Shown: positions 20,164 to 29,686, numbered from the stretch's first letter. The stretch: 64,000 nt of DNA from Ruminococcus sp. OA3 (GCF_022440845.1 NZ_JAKNTO010000001.1:1116001-1180000), one strand, 5' to 3'. Notes: generated by a model from the letters alone, not told the origin. Made by a program: numbers and translations.

Positions 20164-20222
20164 GAGCTGGAAAACAGCTTGCAACAAAGGCGTTGTTCTC
20201 TTGGAGAACAACGCCCTTTTTC
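20164..20222 (+). ncRNA. Candidate small RNA of about 59 nt
   Basis: Transcription from the promoter at 20129-20157 would begin near 20164 and end at the terminator. The product would hold two hairpins: AGCTG/CAGCT (20165-20169 with 20175-20179) and the terminator stem. No ORF is present. It could instead be only the terminator of the sugar kinase gene with a fortuitous promoter. Confidence 0.4.
20189..20222 (+). terminator. Rho-independent terminator
   Basis: Perfect 12-bp stem GGCGTTGTTCTC (20189-20200) with GAGAACAACGCC (20204-20215), followed by six T residues. Confidence 0.9.
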
Positions 20223-20264
20223 ATACCCAATCGGGGATAACACCCCAATTTCTCCCTATTTATG

Positions 20265-20297
20265 AGAAAGCCGCTAACGTCAGGCGGCTTTCTTTTC
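20265..20297. terminator. Second hairpin terminator ahead of the PBP gene end
   Basis: Ten-base-pair stem AGAAAGCCGC (20265-20274) with GCGGCTTTCT (20284-20293) then TTTT on the plus strand. It lies 6 bp from the stop of the convergent PBP gene and may serve both strands. Confidence 0.65.
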
Positions 20298-20298
20298 G

Positions 20299-22995
20299 TT
20301 AATCTGTATTATTCTCAATATAATCCCGCCAGTCATCATACCGGTTTCCGCCGGAATCACTGTTGCCGGGGGAGTCGCCACTGTCGTCAGAATCGCTGTT
20401 TCCGGGGGAACCATCACTGTCGTCGGAATTATTGTTTCCGTTTGTATCTTCGCGGTCATCATCGTTCTCAGCATCGTCAGGATCATCATAACGGTCACTG
20501 CCATTGTTATCCGTAGAATCATAGCCATTGGATGGGCTGTTGCCGTAATCACTGCGATCATAACTGCTGGAAGAACTGCTGTTCCTGGAACTGCCGCTTC
20601 CATAGGTATTATGCGAAGTGGAATCTGTATTCGTCTTCTGGTGTGAAGAACAGCGTTCTGTTGGAAGGGTGGATTTTTCAAAGTATTCCTTAATAGTCGG
20701 ACATCCGGAAGATGCCAGTTTACCTGAAATCTGACAGACAGTCGCCTCAGTCACACTGTTTGGCATCTCAAAATCCTTGTCCGGAAGGTTTTCATGAATC
20801 CGATTCATGATCTTTCGCCAGAGTACCTGGTGATAAGTCCTGCCGATTCCATTCGGTGATAATTTTTCGTTGTTGTCATATCCTGCCCATACCGCACATG
20901 TATAGTAAGGAGTGTATCCGGCGAACCATACGTCGTTGTATGCAGAGGTTGTACCGGTTTTACCTGCGACTGTCATATCATCCAGGCGAAGGTTCTTTCC
21001 GGTTCCTTCGGTCACAACATCTTCCATGGCGTTTGTCAGCAGATATGCAGTGCTTTCCTTGGTAACGGTTGTCTCCTGCGCAGTGTTTTCCAGAACGACA
21101 TTGCCGTCCTGATCCAGGATCTTTGTATAAAACATCGGCTTAATATACGTACCGCCATTGGCCAGGGCAGCATAGGCTGATGCCAGTTCCAGGTTGGTGA
21201 CACCGTATGTGATACCGCCAAGTGCCAGGGGCTGATAGATGTCTGAAAATATCTTGCCGTTGATGGTTTTGGAGGTGATCAGATTTGAAAATCCAAAATT
21301 CTGAAGATAATCAAAACCAAGCTGGGGCGTGATCTCCGTCAGGCATTTGACAGCAACGACATTAATAGACTGTTCGATCGCATGGCGGATGGTTGTCGTA
21401 CCATTATAACTGTCAGACAGCCAGTTCCGTACTTTAGTGCCGTCTTCATACTCATATGGCTCATCCTCGTAAGTGGTTGCCAGGGTCAGGCCCTGATCGA
21501 GTGCCGGTGCATACGCAGCCAGGATCTTAAATGTGGAACCGGGCTGACGGTAAGTGTTTGTCGCTCTGTTGAGCGTCAGACTGGCAGTTTTTTCACCTCG
21601 TCCGCCGACGATCGCCTTTACATATCCCGTATGCTGATCGATAACCGTGAGAGATGACTGCGGCTGTGGAGAAAAGCTGGTTCGTTCACCGATTACGGTT
21701 TCTCCCGGAAGGACAACACTTTGCTTGTAAGCATCGATATAGCTCTGTGCTTCTTCCTGTGAATCAAACAGAAGTTCAAAATCAGGATCGATATCTTTGA
21801 AATGAAGACGCATCATTTCTACACTGTAATTTTGTACAGTTCCATCCGTCTTTTTGACAGAGAGTGCCCAGTCGATGCCGACCTGGCTTTCCTCCGGGAA
21901 ATTGTCAGGATTGGTATATTCATCATCGCAGATTCCCTGGATGACAGGATCCTGGGTCGTATAAATTCGGAGACCTCCGCTGTAAAGTGCATTCTGTGCC
22001 TGGACTTCGGTATAGCCCTTCTGGATCTGGAGATCATTAATGACCTGGTCGATGAGTTCATCGATGAAATACGAATACGGAGCAGCCTGTTCCTGTGAAG
22101 AATCGGTCTCCTGAATCCGGTCATATACATTGTCCGCGAGTGCCGTCTCGTACTCGCTCTGAGAGATATATCCCTGGCTTAGCATATTGGATAAGACTTT
22201 GTTGCGGCGCTCGATATTTTCTTCCGGATGGTTGATGGGATTATACTTTGTCGGGTTCTGAGGGATCGCAGCCAGAACTGCAGATTCTGACAGGGTGAGC
22301 TCAGAAGCATCCTTATTGAAATATCTCTGGGAGGCGGCCTGAATCCCATAGGTGCCTGCTCCGAAGTTGATCGTGTTGAGATAGTTCTCTAAAATAATAT
22401 TTTTTGTGTCTTTTCCCTGGCGGTTCAGAGATTTTTCTAATTGAAGCGCAAGATACTGTTCCTGAAATTTTCTTTTAAAGCGTTCAATTTTACCTTCATC
22501 GGTCCAGTTGGTAAAGACATTGTTTTTCAGCAGCTGCTGTGTCAATGTACTGGCACCTTCATTGAAATTAAAGCCGTTGGAAACACCATTTACGAAAGCA
22601 CGCAGAATTCCGCGCACATCAATGCCTTCGTGTTCATAAAAACGCTCATCCTCAATTGCTACGATCGCATGCTGCATATCGAGCGCTATTTTGTCGATGG
22701 ATACGGACATACGGTTTGAGGAAGAGGAAGTCAGTTTCTGCAGCTGATTACCATTGGTATCATACACGAACGTTGCGTAGCCGCTGGGCATAATATTGAC
22801 ATCACTGATATCAGGAGCGCTGTCTATCATACCGTTAATAACGCCGAACACAAGGCTGATGCAGATGACGCCGAAGGAAATCAAAGCGATAAACAGTACC
22901 TTTAAAAAAGAAACTCCCGCTTTATTGCCAAGCATCGGAGCGGAAGAGTTCAGAGCTTTCTGCTTTTTTAAGGTTTTGTTTTTTCCAAAATTCAT
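20299..22995 (-). CDS. Class A penicillin-binding protein (PBP1A-like)
   Basis: An 898-residue bifunctional peptidoglycan synthase. A short cytoplasmic tail and one membrane segment (about residues 30-55) are followed by a glycosyltransferase (GT51) domain with EDERFYEHEGID and GASTLTQQLLKN. The transpeptidase domain has the active-site motifs RQPGSTFK (SxxK), SIN and KTGTT. The last 100 or so residues are a low-complexity Ser/Asp/Asn/Gly tail outside the catalytic fold. Start at 22995 has AGGAGGTT upstream. Confidence 0.95.
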   Translation of the reverse strand: MNFGKNKTLKKQKALNSSAPMLGNKAGVSFLKVLFIALISFGVICISLVFGVINGMIDSAPDISDVNIMPSGYATFVYDTNGNQLQKLTSSSSNRMSVSIDKIALDMQHAIVAIEDERFYEHEGIDVRGILRAFVNGVSNGFNFNEGASTLTQQLLKNNVFTNWTDEGKIERFKRKFQEQYLALQLEKSLNRQGKDTKNIILENYLNTINFGAGTYGIQAASQRYFNKDASELTLSESAVLAAIPQNPTKYNPINHPEENIERRNKVLSNMLSQGYISQSEYETALADNVYDRIQETDSSQEQAAPYSYFIDELIDQVINDLQIQKGYTEVQAQNALYSGGLRIYTTQDPVIQGICDDEYTNPDNFPEESQVGIDWALSVKKTDGTVQNYSVEMMRLHFKDIDPDFELLFDSQEEAQSYIDAYKQSVVLPGETVIGERTSFSPQPQSSLTVIDQHTGYVKAIVGGRGEKTASLTLNRATNTYRQPGSTFKILAAYAPALDQGLTLATTYEDEPYEYEDGTKVRNWLSDSYNGTTTIRHAIEQSINVVAVKCLTEITPQLGFDYLQNFGFSNLITSKTINGKIFSDIYQPLALGGITYGVTNLELASAYAALANGGTYIKPMFYTKILDQDGNVVLENTAQETTVTKESTAYLLTNAMEDVVTEGTGKNLRLDDMTVAGKTGTTSAYNDVWFAGYTPYYTCAVWAGYDNNEKLSPNGIGRTYHQVLWRKIMNRIHENLPDKDFEMPNSVTEATVCQISGKLASSGCPTIKEYFEKSTLPTERCSSHQKTNTDSTSHNTYGSGSSRNSSSSSSYDRSDYGNSPSNGYDSTDNNGSDRYDDPDDAENDDDREDTNGNNNSDDSDGSPGNSDSDDSGDSPGNSDSGGNRYDDWRDYIENNTD

Positions 22996-23064
22996 GAAAG
23001 AACCTCCTATTCTGCGTTCATTATAGCAAAATAGAAATACTAAGGAAAGCCCCCAAATAAAAAC

Positions 23065-23093
23065 TTCACAATTTCTTTAGAAGCGTGTACAAT
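23065..23093 (+). promoter_or_regulatory. Sigma-A promoter of the YigZ-family gene
   Basis: TTCACA at 23065-23070 and TACAAT at 23088-23093 with a 17-bp spacer, 39 bp ahead of the start codon. Confidence 0.65.
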
Positions 23094-23132
23094 GGTTTTG
23101 ACAGGAAAAAAGAAAAAGAACGGGGAGGCGAC

Positions 23133-23807
23133 ATGATAGAACAATATAAGACAATTTTCCGGGGCGGACAAGCCGAGATCGTGGAGAAAAAGTCACGGTT
23201 CATAGCAGCCCTGCGGTATGTGGAAAATGAAGAATCAGCGATGGAATTTGTCGAACAGATAAAAAAACAGCACTGGAATGCCAGACACCACTGCTGGGCT
23301 TATGTGATCGGGGAACGTCAGGAAAAGGTGCGGTGCAGTGATGACGGGGAACCGTCGGGGACAGCCGGCAAGCCGATGCTGGATGTTCTGCTCGGTTCAG
23401 GGGTGTGCTATGCGGCAGCCGTGGTGACCCGCTATTTTGGGGGTACACTTCTTGGCACCGGGGGTCTGGTGCGTGCATATTCCAGAGCAGTGCAGGAGGG
23501 GCTGCAGGCATGCGAGATCATCGAGCGGCAGTATGGCGCGCTGCTCTTCGTGCAGACAGATTATAATGGGCTGGGGAAGATACAGTATCTGCTTGGACAG
23601 CAGAATATTCCGATTATGGATGTGATCTATGGAGAAGGTGTAGATATGAAAATCCTCCTGCCTGTGAGTCTGGCAGAAAAACTTCGGGCTGACATCACGG
23701 AAGCCACCAGCGGTAAAGCCGAAATTCACAGGGAGGAGGAACTATATTTTGCGGTGAAGGATAAGAAGATCCTCACCGGTGATGCATTGTTAGCGGAAGA
23801 AATTTAG
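23133..23807 (+). CDS. YigZ/IMPACT-family protein
   Basis: A 224-residue member of the YigZ (UPF0029/IMPACT) family. The conserved core runs from KKSRFIA through HHCWAYVIG, CSDDGEPSGTAGKPML and VVTRYFGG. The eukaryotic relative IMPACT modulates translation stress signalling; the bacterial role is not settled. ATG 23133 has GGGGAGG upstream. The stop overlaps the stop of the convergent cyclophilin gene by 4 bp. Confidence 0.92.
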   Translation: MIEQYKTIFRGGQAEIVEKKSRFIAALRYVENEESAMEFVEQIKKQHWNARHHCWAYVIGERQEKVRCSDDGEPSGTAGKPMLDVLLGSGVCYAAAVVTRYFGGTLLGTGGLVRAYSRAVQEGLQACEIIERQYGALLFVQTDYNGLGKIQYLLGQQNIPIMDVIYGEGVDMKILLPVSLAEKLRADITEATSGKAEIHREEELYFAVKDKKILTGDALLAEEI

Positions 23808-24322
23808 CATTTTTCCGGTTCAGAATACGACTCGCCAAATGTATCCACTGTGATGGATGCAATGCGCTGAGGAGTCAGCGGCTTATCATTGTAGTCACGG
23901 GAAACGTTGGCGATCTTGTCTACCACGTCGAGACCCTCGGTTACTTTCCCGAAAGCTGCATAAGCGCCATCGAGATGCGGTGATTTTTCATGCATGATAA
24001 AGAACTGGGATCCTGCAGAGTCAGGGTGCATAGCGCGTGCCATGGACAAAACGCCTGGTGTATGTGAGAGGTCATTTTTGAAATTGTTCTGAGCGAATTC
24101 ACCTTTGATGGAATAGCCAGGACCTCCCATGCCGGTTCCGTCCGGGCAGCCGCCCTGAATCATGAAGCCCGGTATGACTCTGTGAAAAATCAGGCCATCG
24201 TAATAACCCTTCTGGATGAGTGAAATAAAGTTGTTGACTGTGTTTGGCGCGACATCCGGATATAATTCAGCTTTCATGACATCGCCGTTTTCCATTGTGA
24301 TGGTAACGATTGGATTTGCCAT
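23804..24322 (-). CDS. Cyclophilin-type peptidyl-prolyl cis-trans isomerase
   Basis: A 172-residue cytoplasmic cyclophilin that speeds proline isomerisation in folding. Motifs are FHRVIPGFMIQGG, with the catalytic Arg, then GSQFFIMHEKSPHLDG and FGKVTEGLDVV. The start at 24322 follows AAGGAG; a longer frame upstream lacks homology. No signal peptide. Confidence 0.95.
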   Translation of the reverse strand: MANPIVTITMENGDVMKAELYPDVAPNTVNNFISLIQKGYYDGLIFHRVIPGFMIQGGCPDGTGMGGPGYSIKGEFAQNNFKNDLSHTPGVLSMARAMHPDSAGSQFFIMHEKSPHLDGAYAAFGKVTEGLDVVDKIANVSRDYNDKPLTPQRIASITVDTFGESYSEPEKC

Positions 24323-24440
24323 AGTATCGTTCTCCTTTTTATTTTGTAGAATGATGCCGGGGTCAAAAGGTATTTTCCCCCTGGTATCATAGAATATGAA
24401 CATTATAAGGGTTTTTGGAAAAAGTTGCAAGGGCAGGCAG

Positions 24441-24469
24441 TTGTAAGCTCAGAATGGGTGTGCTATAAT
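24441..24469 (+). promoter_or_regulatory. Sigma-A promoter of the tsaE operon
   Basis: TTGTAA at 24441-24446 and TATAAT at 24464-24469 (17-bp spacer, extended TGC before the -10). It should drive tsaE-tsaB-rimI. Confidence 0.7.
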
Positions 24470-24515
24470 CCAGTGTAACTTTAGAAATCCGATGAACGGG
24501 TGATTGGAGGAACAG

Positions 24516-24947
24516 ATGATATTTGAAACGTATCAGCCCGATGAGACGCTTGAACTTGGCGTGCGTATTGGCCGACAGGCGAAAGCAGGACAGATTTATA
24601 CGCTGACCGGGGACCTTGGTGTCGGCAAGACAGTATTTACACAGGGAATTGCAAAAGGACTTGGCATAACAGAGCCTGTCTGCAGCCCCACCTTTACGAT
24701 TGTACAGGAGTACGATACAGGGCGTCTGCCACTGTATCATTTTGACGTTTACCGGATTGGTGATTTAGAGGAAATGGAAGAAATCGGTTATGATGATTAT
24801 TTTTTCGGAGAGGGTATCTGCCTGGTGGAGTGGGCGGAACTGATCGAAGAACTTCTTCCTGACGGATGCATTCGGATCACCATTTTGAAAGAGCCGGAAA
24901 AGGGTTTTGATTACCGGCGAATTATAATAGAAGGGACGGATGAATAA
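24516..24947 (+). CDS. tsaE: tRNA t6A threonylcarbamoyl transfer ATPase TsaE
   Basis: A 143-residue P-loop ATPase needed with TsaB and TsaD for N6-threonylcarbamoyl adenosine (t6A37) in ANN-decoding tRNAs. Walker A is GDLGVGKTVF, with SPTFTIVQEY and HFDVYRI typical of the family. ATG 24516 is chosen for the GGAGGA upstream; an upstream TTG is that same Shine-Dalgarno. First gene of the operon. Confidence 0.95.
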   Translation: MIFETYQPDETLELGVRIGRQAKAGQIYTLTGDLGVGKTVFTQGIAKGLGITEPVCSPTFTIVQEYDTGRLPLYHFDVYRIGDLEEMEEIGYDDYFFGEGICLVEWAELIEELLPDGCIRITILKEPEKGFDYRRIIIEGTDE

Positions 24948-24950
24948 ATT

Positions 24951-25670
24951 ATGAAGATTTTGGCGCTGGACAGTTCCGGACTTGTGGCGTCGGTTGCGCT
25001 TGTGGAAGATGAAGTGCTGCTTGCGGAATATACAGTAAATTACAAAAAGACACATTCACAGACTCTGCTTCCTATGCTTGATACGATCGGGGCCATGATA
25101 GATCTGGATCTGAGTACTGTTGATGCGATCGCCATTGCAGCGGGACCGGGTTCTTTTACAGGCCTTCGCATTGGATCTGCGACCGCAAAAGGACTGGGTC
25201 TTGCCCTTGGTAAGCCAATCATAGGGGTGCCGACAGTGGATGCGCTGGCATATAATCTGTATGACTGTGAAAAAATCATATGTCCAATGATGGATGCCCG
25301 GAGAAATCAGGTTTATACAGGATTCTATACATTCAGGGAGCATCAGCTGAAAGTGCTTCGGGAACAGACTGCGGCGGCTGTGACGGATGTGGCGGCGTGG
25401 TTAAATGAGATGGGAAGAGAAGTCATCTTTCTTGGAGACGGTGTACCGGTATACCGGGATTTAATACAGCGAAAGATGCGCGTGCCGTATTCGTTTGCAC
25501 CTGCGCATGTCAATAAACAGAGGGCCGGTGCAGTGGCGGCGCTGGGTGAAATCTACTATGCGCAGGGTAAAATACAGGATGCCAAAGAGCATCAGCCGGA
25601 ATATCTCCGGATGTCCCAGGCAGAGCGGGAACGTGCAGAAAAACTGAAACAGGAAGAGAAGACGGTATGA
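24951..25670 (+). CDS. tsaB: tRNA t6A biosynthesis protein TsaB
   Basis: A 239-residue inactive paralogue of TsaD that forms the TsaBD core of the t6A enzyme. The start ILALDSSGLVASVAL and the segment GPGSFTGLRIG are family signatures. It starts 4 bp after tsaE and overlaps rimI by 4 bp, so the three genes are translationally coupled. Confidence 0.95.
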   Translation: MKILALDSSGLVASVALVEDEVLLAEYTVNYKKTHSQTLLPMLDTIGAMIDLDLSTVDAIAIAAGPGSFTGLRIGSATAKGLGLALGKPIIGVPTVDALAYNLYDCEKIICPMMDARRNQVYTGFYTFREHQLKVLREQTAAAVTDVAAWLNEMGREVIFLGDGVPVYRDLIQRKMRVPYSFAPAHVNKQRAGAVAALGEIYYAQGKIQDAKEHQPEYLRMSQAERERAEKLKQEEKTV

Positions 25671-26101
25671 TTACAATACGAGACATGCAGATTGATGATC
25701 TGGAACAGGTGATGCCTATTGAGTCTGAAAACTTTTCCGTTCCCTGGTCAGAGACTGGTTTTTTTTCTTTTTTAATAAGAGAGGATGCAATATTTCTTGT
25801 GGCAGAAGAGGAGCGGGAGATCCTTGGCTACTGCGGAGTACTTATGGTTCCTGACGAGGGAGACATCACGAATGTTGCAGTGAAAAAAGACAGGCAGCAC
25901 CAGGGTATCGGGAAACTGCTTGTGCAGGAGCTGATCAAAAAGTCTTCTGATGCAGGGGTTACCACCCTCCATCTGGAAGTCCGCGAGAGCAATACACCGG
26001 CGATCGGGCTGTATCAAAAGCTTGGATTTGTGCAGGTTGGAGTTCGCAGGAACTATTATGAAGCACCGGCTGAAGACGGTATCATGATGGTCAGAAGATA
26101 G
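25667..26101 (+). CDS. rimI: Ribosomal protein N-acetyltransferase RimI
   Basis: A 144-residue GNAT acetyltransferase. The acetyl-CoA-binding segment is RQHQGIGKLL and the C-terminal GLYQKLGF motif is present. In Firmicutes this position between tsaB and tsaD-type genes is typical of RimI, which acetylates the N-terminus of ribosomal protein S18; that activity is not shown here. The stop lies inside a terminator hairpin. Confidence 0.92.
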   Translation: MITIRDMQIDDLEQVMPIESENFSVPWSETGFFSFLIREDAIFLVAEEEREILGYCGVLMVPDEGDITNVAVKKDRQHQGIGKLLVQELIKKSSDAGVTTLHLEVRESNTPAIGLYQKLGFVQVGVRRNYYEAPAEDGIMMVRR

Positions 26102-26120
26102 CAGAGGTGCTATCTTTTTC
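26096..26120 (+). terminator. Terminator of the tsaE-tsaB-rimI operon
   Basis: Eight-base-pair stem AGATAGCA (26096-26103) with TGCTATCT (26108-26115), then a T run. It overlaps the rimI stop codon. Confidence 0.8.
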
Positions 26121-26214
26121 TAAATCTGCAAACCATTCCCACTGGGATTTGCATTTGAAATGATATATAATGCAATTGTGGAACGAAAGACAGCGACTCC
26201 AAAGGAGGAACGAT

Positions 26215-26463
26215 ATGAGAAAATACAGAAACGAAACAGTAGAAAAACTCGAACTGCTTTCCTGCAATCGCTGCGGAAAATCCATTAAGCTTATAAACGG
26301 TATGGAGGCAGAAGGGGTATGCCATATTGAAGTACCGTGGGGATATTTTTCAGAGATGGACGGAGAAGTTCACAGTTTTGACCTGTGCGAGGAATGTTAC
26401 CGTAAATTTATAAAAGAGTTTGCGATACCTGTGACAGTCAGAGAAAGAAAAGAGTTGTTGTAA
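26215..26463 (+). CDS. Small protein with two CxxC pairs
   Basis: An 82-residue protein with CNRCGK near residue 20 and CEECYRKF near residue 64, suggesting a single zinc-ribbon-like site. Between them is a hydrophobic and acidic segment (VPWGYFSEMDGEVHSFDLC). AAAGGAGGA stands 5 bp upstream of ATG 26215. I do not recognise a characterised family. It lies alone between the rimI terminator and rnz. Confidence 0.75.
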   Translation: MRKYRNETVEKLELLSCNRCGKSIKLINGMEAEGVCHIEVPWGYFSEMDGEVHSFDLCEECYRKFIKEFAIPVTVRERKELL

Positions 26464-26515
26464 TCTCATTCCTGTGGTAGAATAATAAAATTGAAATTGG
26501 GAATGAGGTTTTATC

Positions 26516-27427
26516 ATGTTAGATGTATGTTTGCTGGGATGCGGCGGCATGATGCCGCTGCCGCGCAGATGGCTGACTTCGCTGATGACGCGTTATAACG
26601 GGAGCAGTCTTCTGATCGACTGCGGCGAAGGCACACAGATTGCGATAAAAGAAAAAGGCTGGGTATTCAAACCGATCGATGTGATCTGTTTTACCCATTA
26701 TCATGGGGATCATATCAGTGGTCTTCCGGGACTTTTGCTCACGATGGGCAATGCAGACCGGACCGAACCGCTGGTGCTGATCGGACCGAAAGGGCTGGAA
26801 CGTGTTGTTTCCGCCCTTCGTGTCATTGCACCGGAACTTCCATTTGAGTTGAAATTTATCGAGCTTAGGCAGGCGGTAGAGACGATCGATATCTGTGGTT
26901 ATCATATCACGGCCTTTCGGGTGAATCACAATGTGACATGTTACGGATACACGCTGGAGATCCACAGGAAGGGGAAATTCCAGGTGGAGCGTGCCAAGGA
27001 GCAGGGGCTTCCGGTACAGCTCTGGAGACAGCTCCAGAATGGCGAGACGGTCGAATATGATGGAGTCAGGTATACGCCGGATCTGGTGATGGGCCCGCCG
27101 AGAAAGGGGATCAAACTGACATATTGTACGGATACCCGTCCGGTACCGGCGATCGCAGAGCAGGCGGCCGGGGCGGATTTATTTATCTGCGAAGGCATGT
27201 ATGGTGAGGCTGAAAAAGCGGTCAAAGCAAAAGAGTATAAGCATATGACGTTCAGGGAAGCAGCCGGTCTGGCAAAAACGGCGAAAGTAAATGAGATGTG
27301 GCTGACACATTACAGCCCGTCACTTGTACGGCCGGAAGATTATATGGAAGACGTGAATGCGATTTTCCCGAATGCAAAGCCGGGTCATGACGGCAAGTCA
27401 TGCGAACTGCAGTTTGAAGAGGATTAA
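26516..27427 (+). CDS. rnz: Ribonuclease Z
   Basis: A 303-residue metallo-beta-lactamase-fold endonuclease that trims tRNA 3' ends. The zinc motif is [14 protein letters not shown], and [12 protein letters not shown] and WLTHYSPS supply later ligands. Length matches the short bacterial form. None of the tRNA genes in this window encodes CCA, which suits processing by this enzyme. It is followed 5 bp later by tsaD. Confidence 0.95.
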   Translation: MLDVCLLGCGGMMPLPRRWLTSLMTRYNGSSLLIDCGEGTQIAIKEKGWVFKPIDVICFTHYHGDHISGLPGLLLTMGNADRTEPLVLIGPKGLERVVSALRVIAPELPFELKFIELRQAVETIDICGYHITAFRVNHNVTCYGYTLEIHRKGKFQVERAKEQGLPVQLWRQLQNGETVEYDGVRYTPDLVMGPPRKGIKLTYCTDTRPVPAIAEQAAGADLFICEGMYGEAEKAVKAKEYKHMTFREAAGLAKTAKVNEMWLTHYSPSLVRPEDYMEDVNAIFPNAKPGHDGKSCELQFEED

Positions 27428-27432
27428 CGGAT

Positions 27433-28464
27433 ATGGAAAAACAAAAAGACGATATTTTGATTTTGGCAATTGAAAGCTCCTGTGACGAGACGGCAGCGGC
27501 TGTCGTGCGGGGGGGAAGAGAAATTCTTTCTAATGTTATATCTTCTCAGATTGAACTCCATAAGCTGTATGGAGGGGTAGTGCCGGAGATTGCTTCCAGA
27601 AAACATATAGAGAAAATCAATCAGGTCATTGAAGCAGCCCTTGCAGAAGCCAAAGTTACCCTGGATGACGTCGATGCGGTCGGGGTTACTTACGGTCCCG
27701 GACTTGTTGGGGCACTTCTCGTCGGAGTGGCTGAGGCAAAAGCGATCTGCTATGCCCGTAAGCTGCCGCTGGTCGGCGTGCACCATATCGAGGGGCATGT
27801 ATCGGCAAATTATATCGAGCATCCGGATCTGGAACCGCCGTTTATGTGTCTGATCGTGTCGGGTGGCCATACACATCTCGTGATTGTAAAGGATTATGGG
27901 GAATTTGAGATACTGGGAAGGACTCGCGACGATGCAGCAGGCGAAGCGTTTGATAAAGTCGCCCGTGCAATCGGGCTTGGTTATCCCGGAGGTCCGAAGA
28001 TTGACAGAATCTCCAAAGAGGGAAATGCCGATGCCGTTGTTTTTCCGAAGGCCAGGCTTGAGGATGGACCGTATGATTTCAGCTTCAGCGGTGTGAAGTC
28101 AGCGGTGCTGAATCATCTGAATCACTGCCGCATGCAGAATATTCAGATCAAGGAGGCAGATATCGCGGCTTCTTTCCAGAAGGCAGTCGTGGATACACTG
28201 GTGGAAAAATCGATGAAAGCGGCAGAGGCGTATCATATGAAGAAATTTGCAATTGCAGGCGGCGTGGCATCGAACCAGACACTGCGGGCAGCGATGCAGA
28301 AAGCATGTGAACAGCAGGGACTTACATTTTATCATCCATCTTCCATCTTCTGTACGGATAATGCGGCGATGATTGGGGTGGCTGCTTATTATGAATATCT
28401 CAAGGGGACCCGTCATGGCTGGGATCTGAATGCTGTACCGAATCTGAAACTTGGAGAACGGTGA
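27433..28464 (+). CDS. tsaD: tRNA t6A threonylcarbamoyltransferase TsaD
   Basis: A 343-residue catalytic subunit of the t6A enzyme. It opens with [15 protein letters not shown], has the metal-binding [13 protein letters not shown], and [13 protein letters not shown] of the ASKHA fold. It is separated from tsaE-tsaB by rimI and rnz but remains in the same local block. It overlaps ispD by one base (TGATG). Confidence 0.97.
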   Translation: MEKQKDDILILAIESSCDETAAAVVRGGREILSNVISSQIELHKLYGGVVPEIASRKHIEKINQVIEAALAEAKVTLDDVDAVGVTYGPGLVGALLVGVAEAKAICYARKLPLVGVHHIEGHVSANYIEHPDLEPPFMCLIVSGGHTHLVIVKDYGEFEILGRTRDDAAGEAFDKVARAIGLGYPGGPKIDRISKEGNADAVVFPKARLEDGPYDFSFSGVKSAVLNHLNHCRMQNIQIKEADIAASFQKAVVDTLVEKSMKAAEAYHMKKFAIAGGVASNQTLRAAMQKACEQQGLTFYHPSSIFCTDNAAMIGVAAYYEYLKGTRHGWDLNAVPNLKLGER

Positions 28465-29165
28465 TGGAAAAAGGAAAATGCATCGCGATTGTGCTGGCTG
28501 CAGGCCAGGGCAGACGCATGGGAACAAAAGTTCAGAAACAATATCTGCATATTCAGGACAGACCTGTGGTATACTATGCCCTGGAAAGTTTTCAGAAGAG
28601 CAGTATTATTGATGAAATCATTCTGGTGACAGGTGAAAAAGAAATCGTTTTCTGCAAAGAGGAAATTGTACAGCGTTATCAACTGGATAAAGTGCGGAAG
28701 GTGATAAGCGGAGGAAACGAACGTTTTGATTCCGTGTACCGGGGGCTTCTGTGCTGTGAAGACTGTGCGTATGTATTTATTCACGATGGCGCGCGGCCGT
28801 TTGTCGATGAAGCAGTTATTGAGCGGACGTACGCAGCCGTGCAGGAATACGATGCCTGCGTCGCGGCGATGCCTTCTAAAGACACAGTGAAAATTGCTGA
28901 TGGGGATGGGTTTGTGAAATGCACGCCAGACAGGAGTACGGTATGGACGATACAGACACCACAGGTGTTTTCCTACACTTTAATCCGCAGAGCATATGAT
29001 GATCTGATGGCGAACCCGATTGAAGGTATCACAGATGATGCCATGGTGGTAGAGCAGACAGAGCATCATCCTGTGAAGCTTGTGGAAGGTTCTTATTATA
29101 ATATAAAAATTACCACACCGGATGATTTGAAGCTGGCTGAATTGTTCGTAAATGAGTCGTTATGA
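28464..29165 (+). CDS. ispD: 2-C-methyl-D-erythritol 4-phosphate cytidylyltransferase
   Basis: A 233-residue nucleotidyltransferase of the MEP isoprenoid pathway, converting MEP and CTP to CDP-methylerythritol. The N-terminal VLAAGQGRRMG loop, the HDGARPFV motif and the C-terminal NIKITTPDDL are diagnostic. Translation is coupled to tsaD by the TGATG overlap. Confidence 0.96.
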   Translation: MEKGKCIAIVLAAGQGRRMGTKVQKQYLHIQDRPVVYYALESFQKSSIIDEIILVTGEKEIVFCKEEIVQRYQLDKVRKVISGGNERFDSVYRGLLCCEDCAYVFIHDGARPFVDEAVIERTYAAVQEYDACVAAMPSKDTVKIADGDGFVKCTPDRSTVWTIQTPQVFSYTLIRRAYDDLMANPIEGITDDAMVVEQTEHHPVKLVEGSYYNIKITTPDDLKLAELFVNESL

Positions 29166-29283
29166 GTGTAATTTAATGAGTCATGGAACTTTGATTTATA
29201 GTCTAACATTTGTGGAAAATAACGTTAGTTGACGCGTGCTGATAACAGTTGTTGAAAAAATTAAAAAAATGTAAAAAAGTATA

Positions 29284-29312
29284 TTGACACTGCCGGATAA
29301 TAATGGTAGAAT
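29284..29312 (+). promoter_or_regulatory. Promoter of tRNA-Ser(UGA)
   Basis: TTGACA at 29284-29289 and TAGAAT at 29307-29312 with a 17-bp spacer, about 68 bp ahead of the first tRNA. The stretch 29166-29283 holds no recognisable gene. Confidence 0.75.
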
Positions 29313-29379
29313 ATCATTTGCGTCACGGTAGTGCTTGCGCATCAAATAGCGCACGAAACCGGGCATTTACACCATATAT

Positions 29380-29465
29380 GGAGAGGTATCGAAGTGGTCA
29401 TAACGAGGCGGTCTTGAAAACCGTTTGTCCGCAAGGGCGCGTGGGTTCGAATCCCACCCTCTCCG
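29380..29465 (+). tRNA. tRNA-Ser(UGA)
   Basis: Acceptor stem GGAGAGG with CCTCTCC and discriminator G. Anticodon loop CTTGAAA gives anticodon TGA. A long variable arm is present, as expected for serine tRNA. CCA is not encoded. Confidence 0.95.
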
Positions 29466-29471
29466 TCGCCG

Positions 29472-29686
29472 AAAGCAACTTAGTGAATGCGAGCCGCAGG
29501 CGAAGCATGAACTTAGTGCGAGGCGGTTCACGAACCTTAGCGCGTGCGAAGCACGAGGTTAGTTGAGTGAACATACAGTTTAAAAGCAACTTAGTGAATG
29601 CAAGCCGCAGGCGAAGCATGAACTTAGTGCGAGGCGGTTCACGAACCTTAGCGAGTGCAAAGCACGAGGTTAGTTGAGTGAACATA
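29472..29686 (+). repeat. Two tandem 104-bp palindrome-rich repeats
   Basis: Copies at 29472-29575 and 29583-29686 (period 111 bp) differ at about three positions. Each contains nested inverted segments such as GTGCGAAGCAC and the recurrent word GCGAAGC. Related shorter segments recur in the rRNA spacers near 31695-31795, 32089-32160 and 35678-35735. No ORF with a ribosome site is present; apparent frames on both strands follow the repeat. Confidence 0.85.

Noticed and set aside
20262-20516. Plus-strand frame rich in His, Arg and Cys
   Set aside because: Mirror of the Ser/Asp/Asn tail of the PBP; repeats of the coding strand create the pattern.
29472-29686. Possible CRISPR-like array
   Set aside because: Only two 104-bp copies with a 7-bp gap; no spacers and no cas genes.
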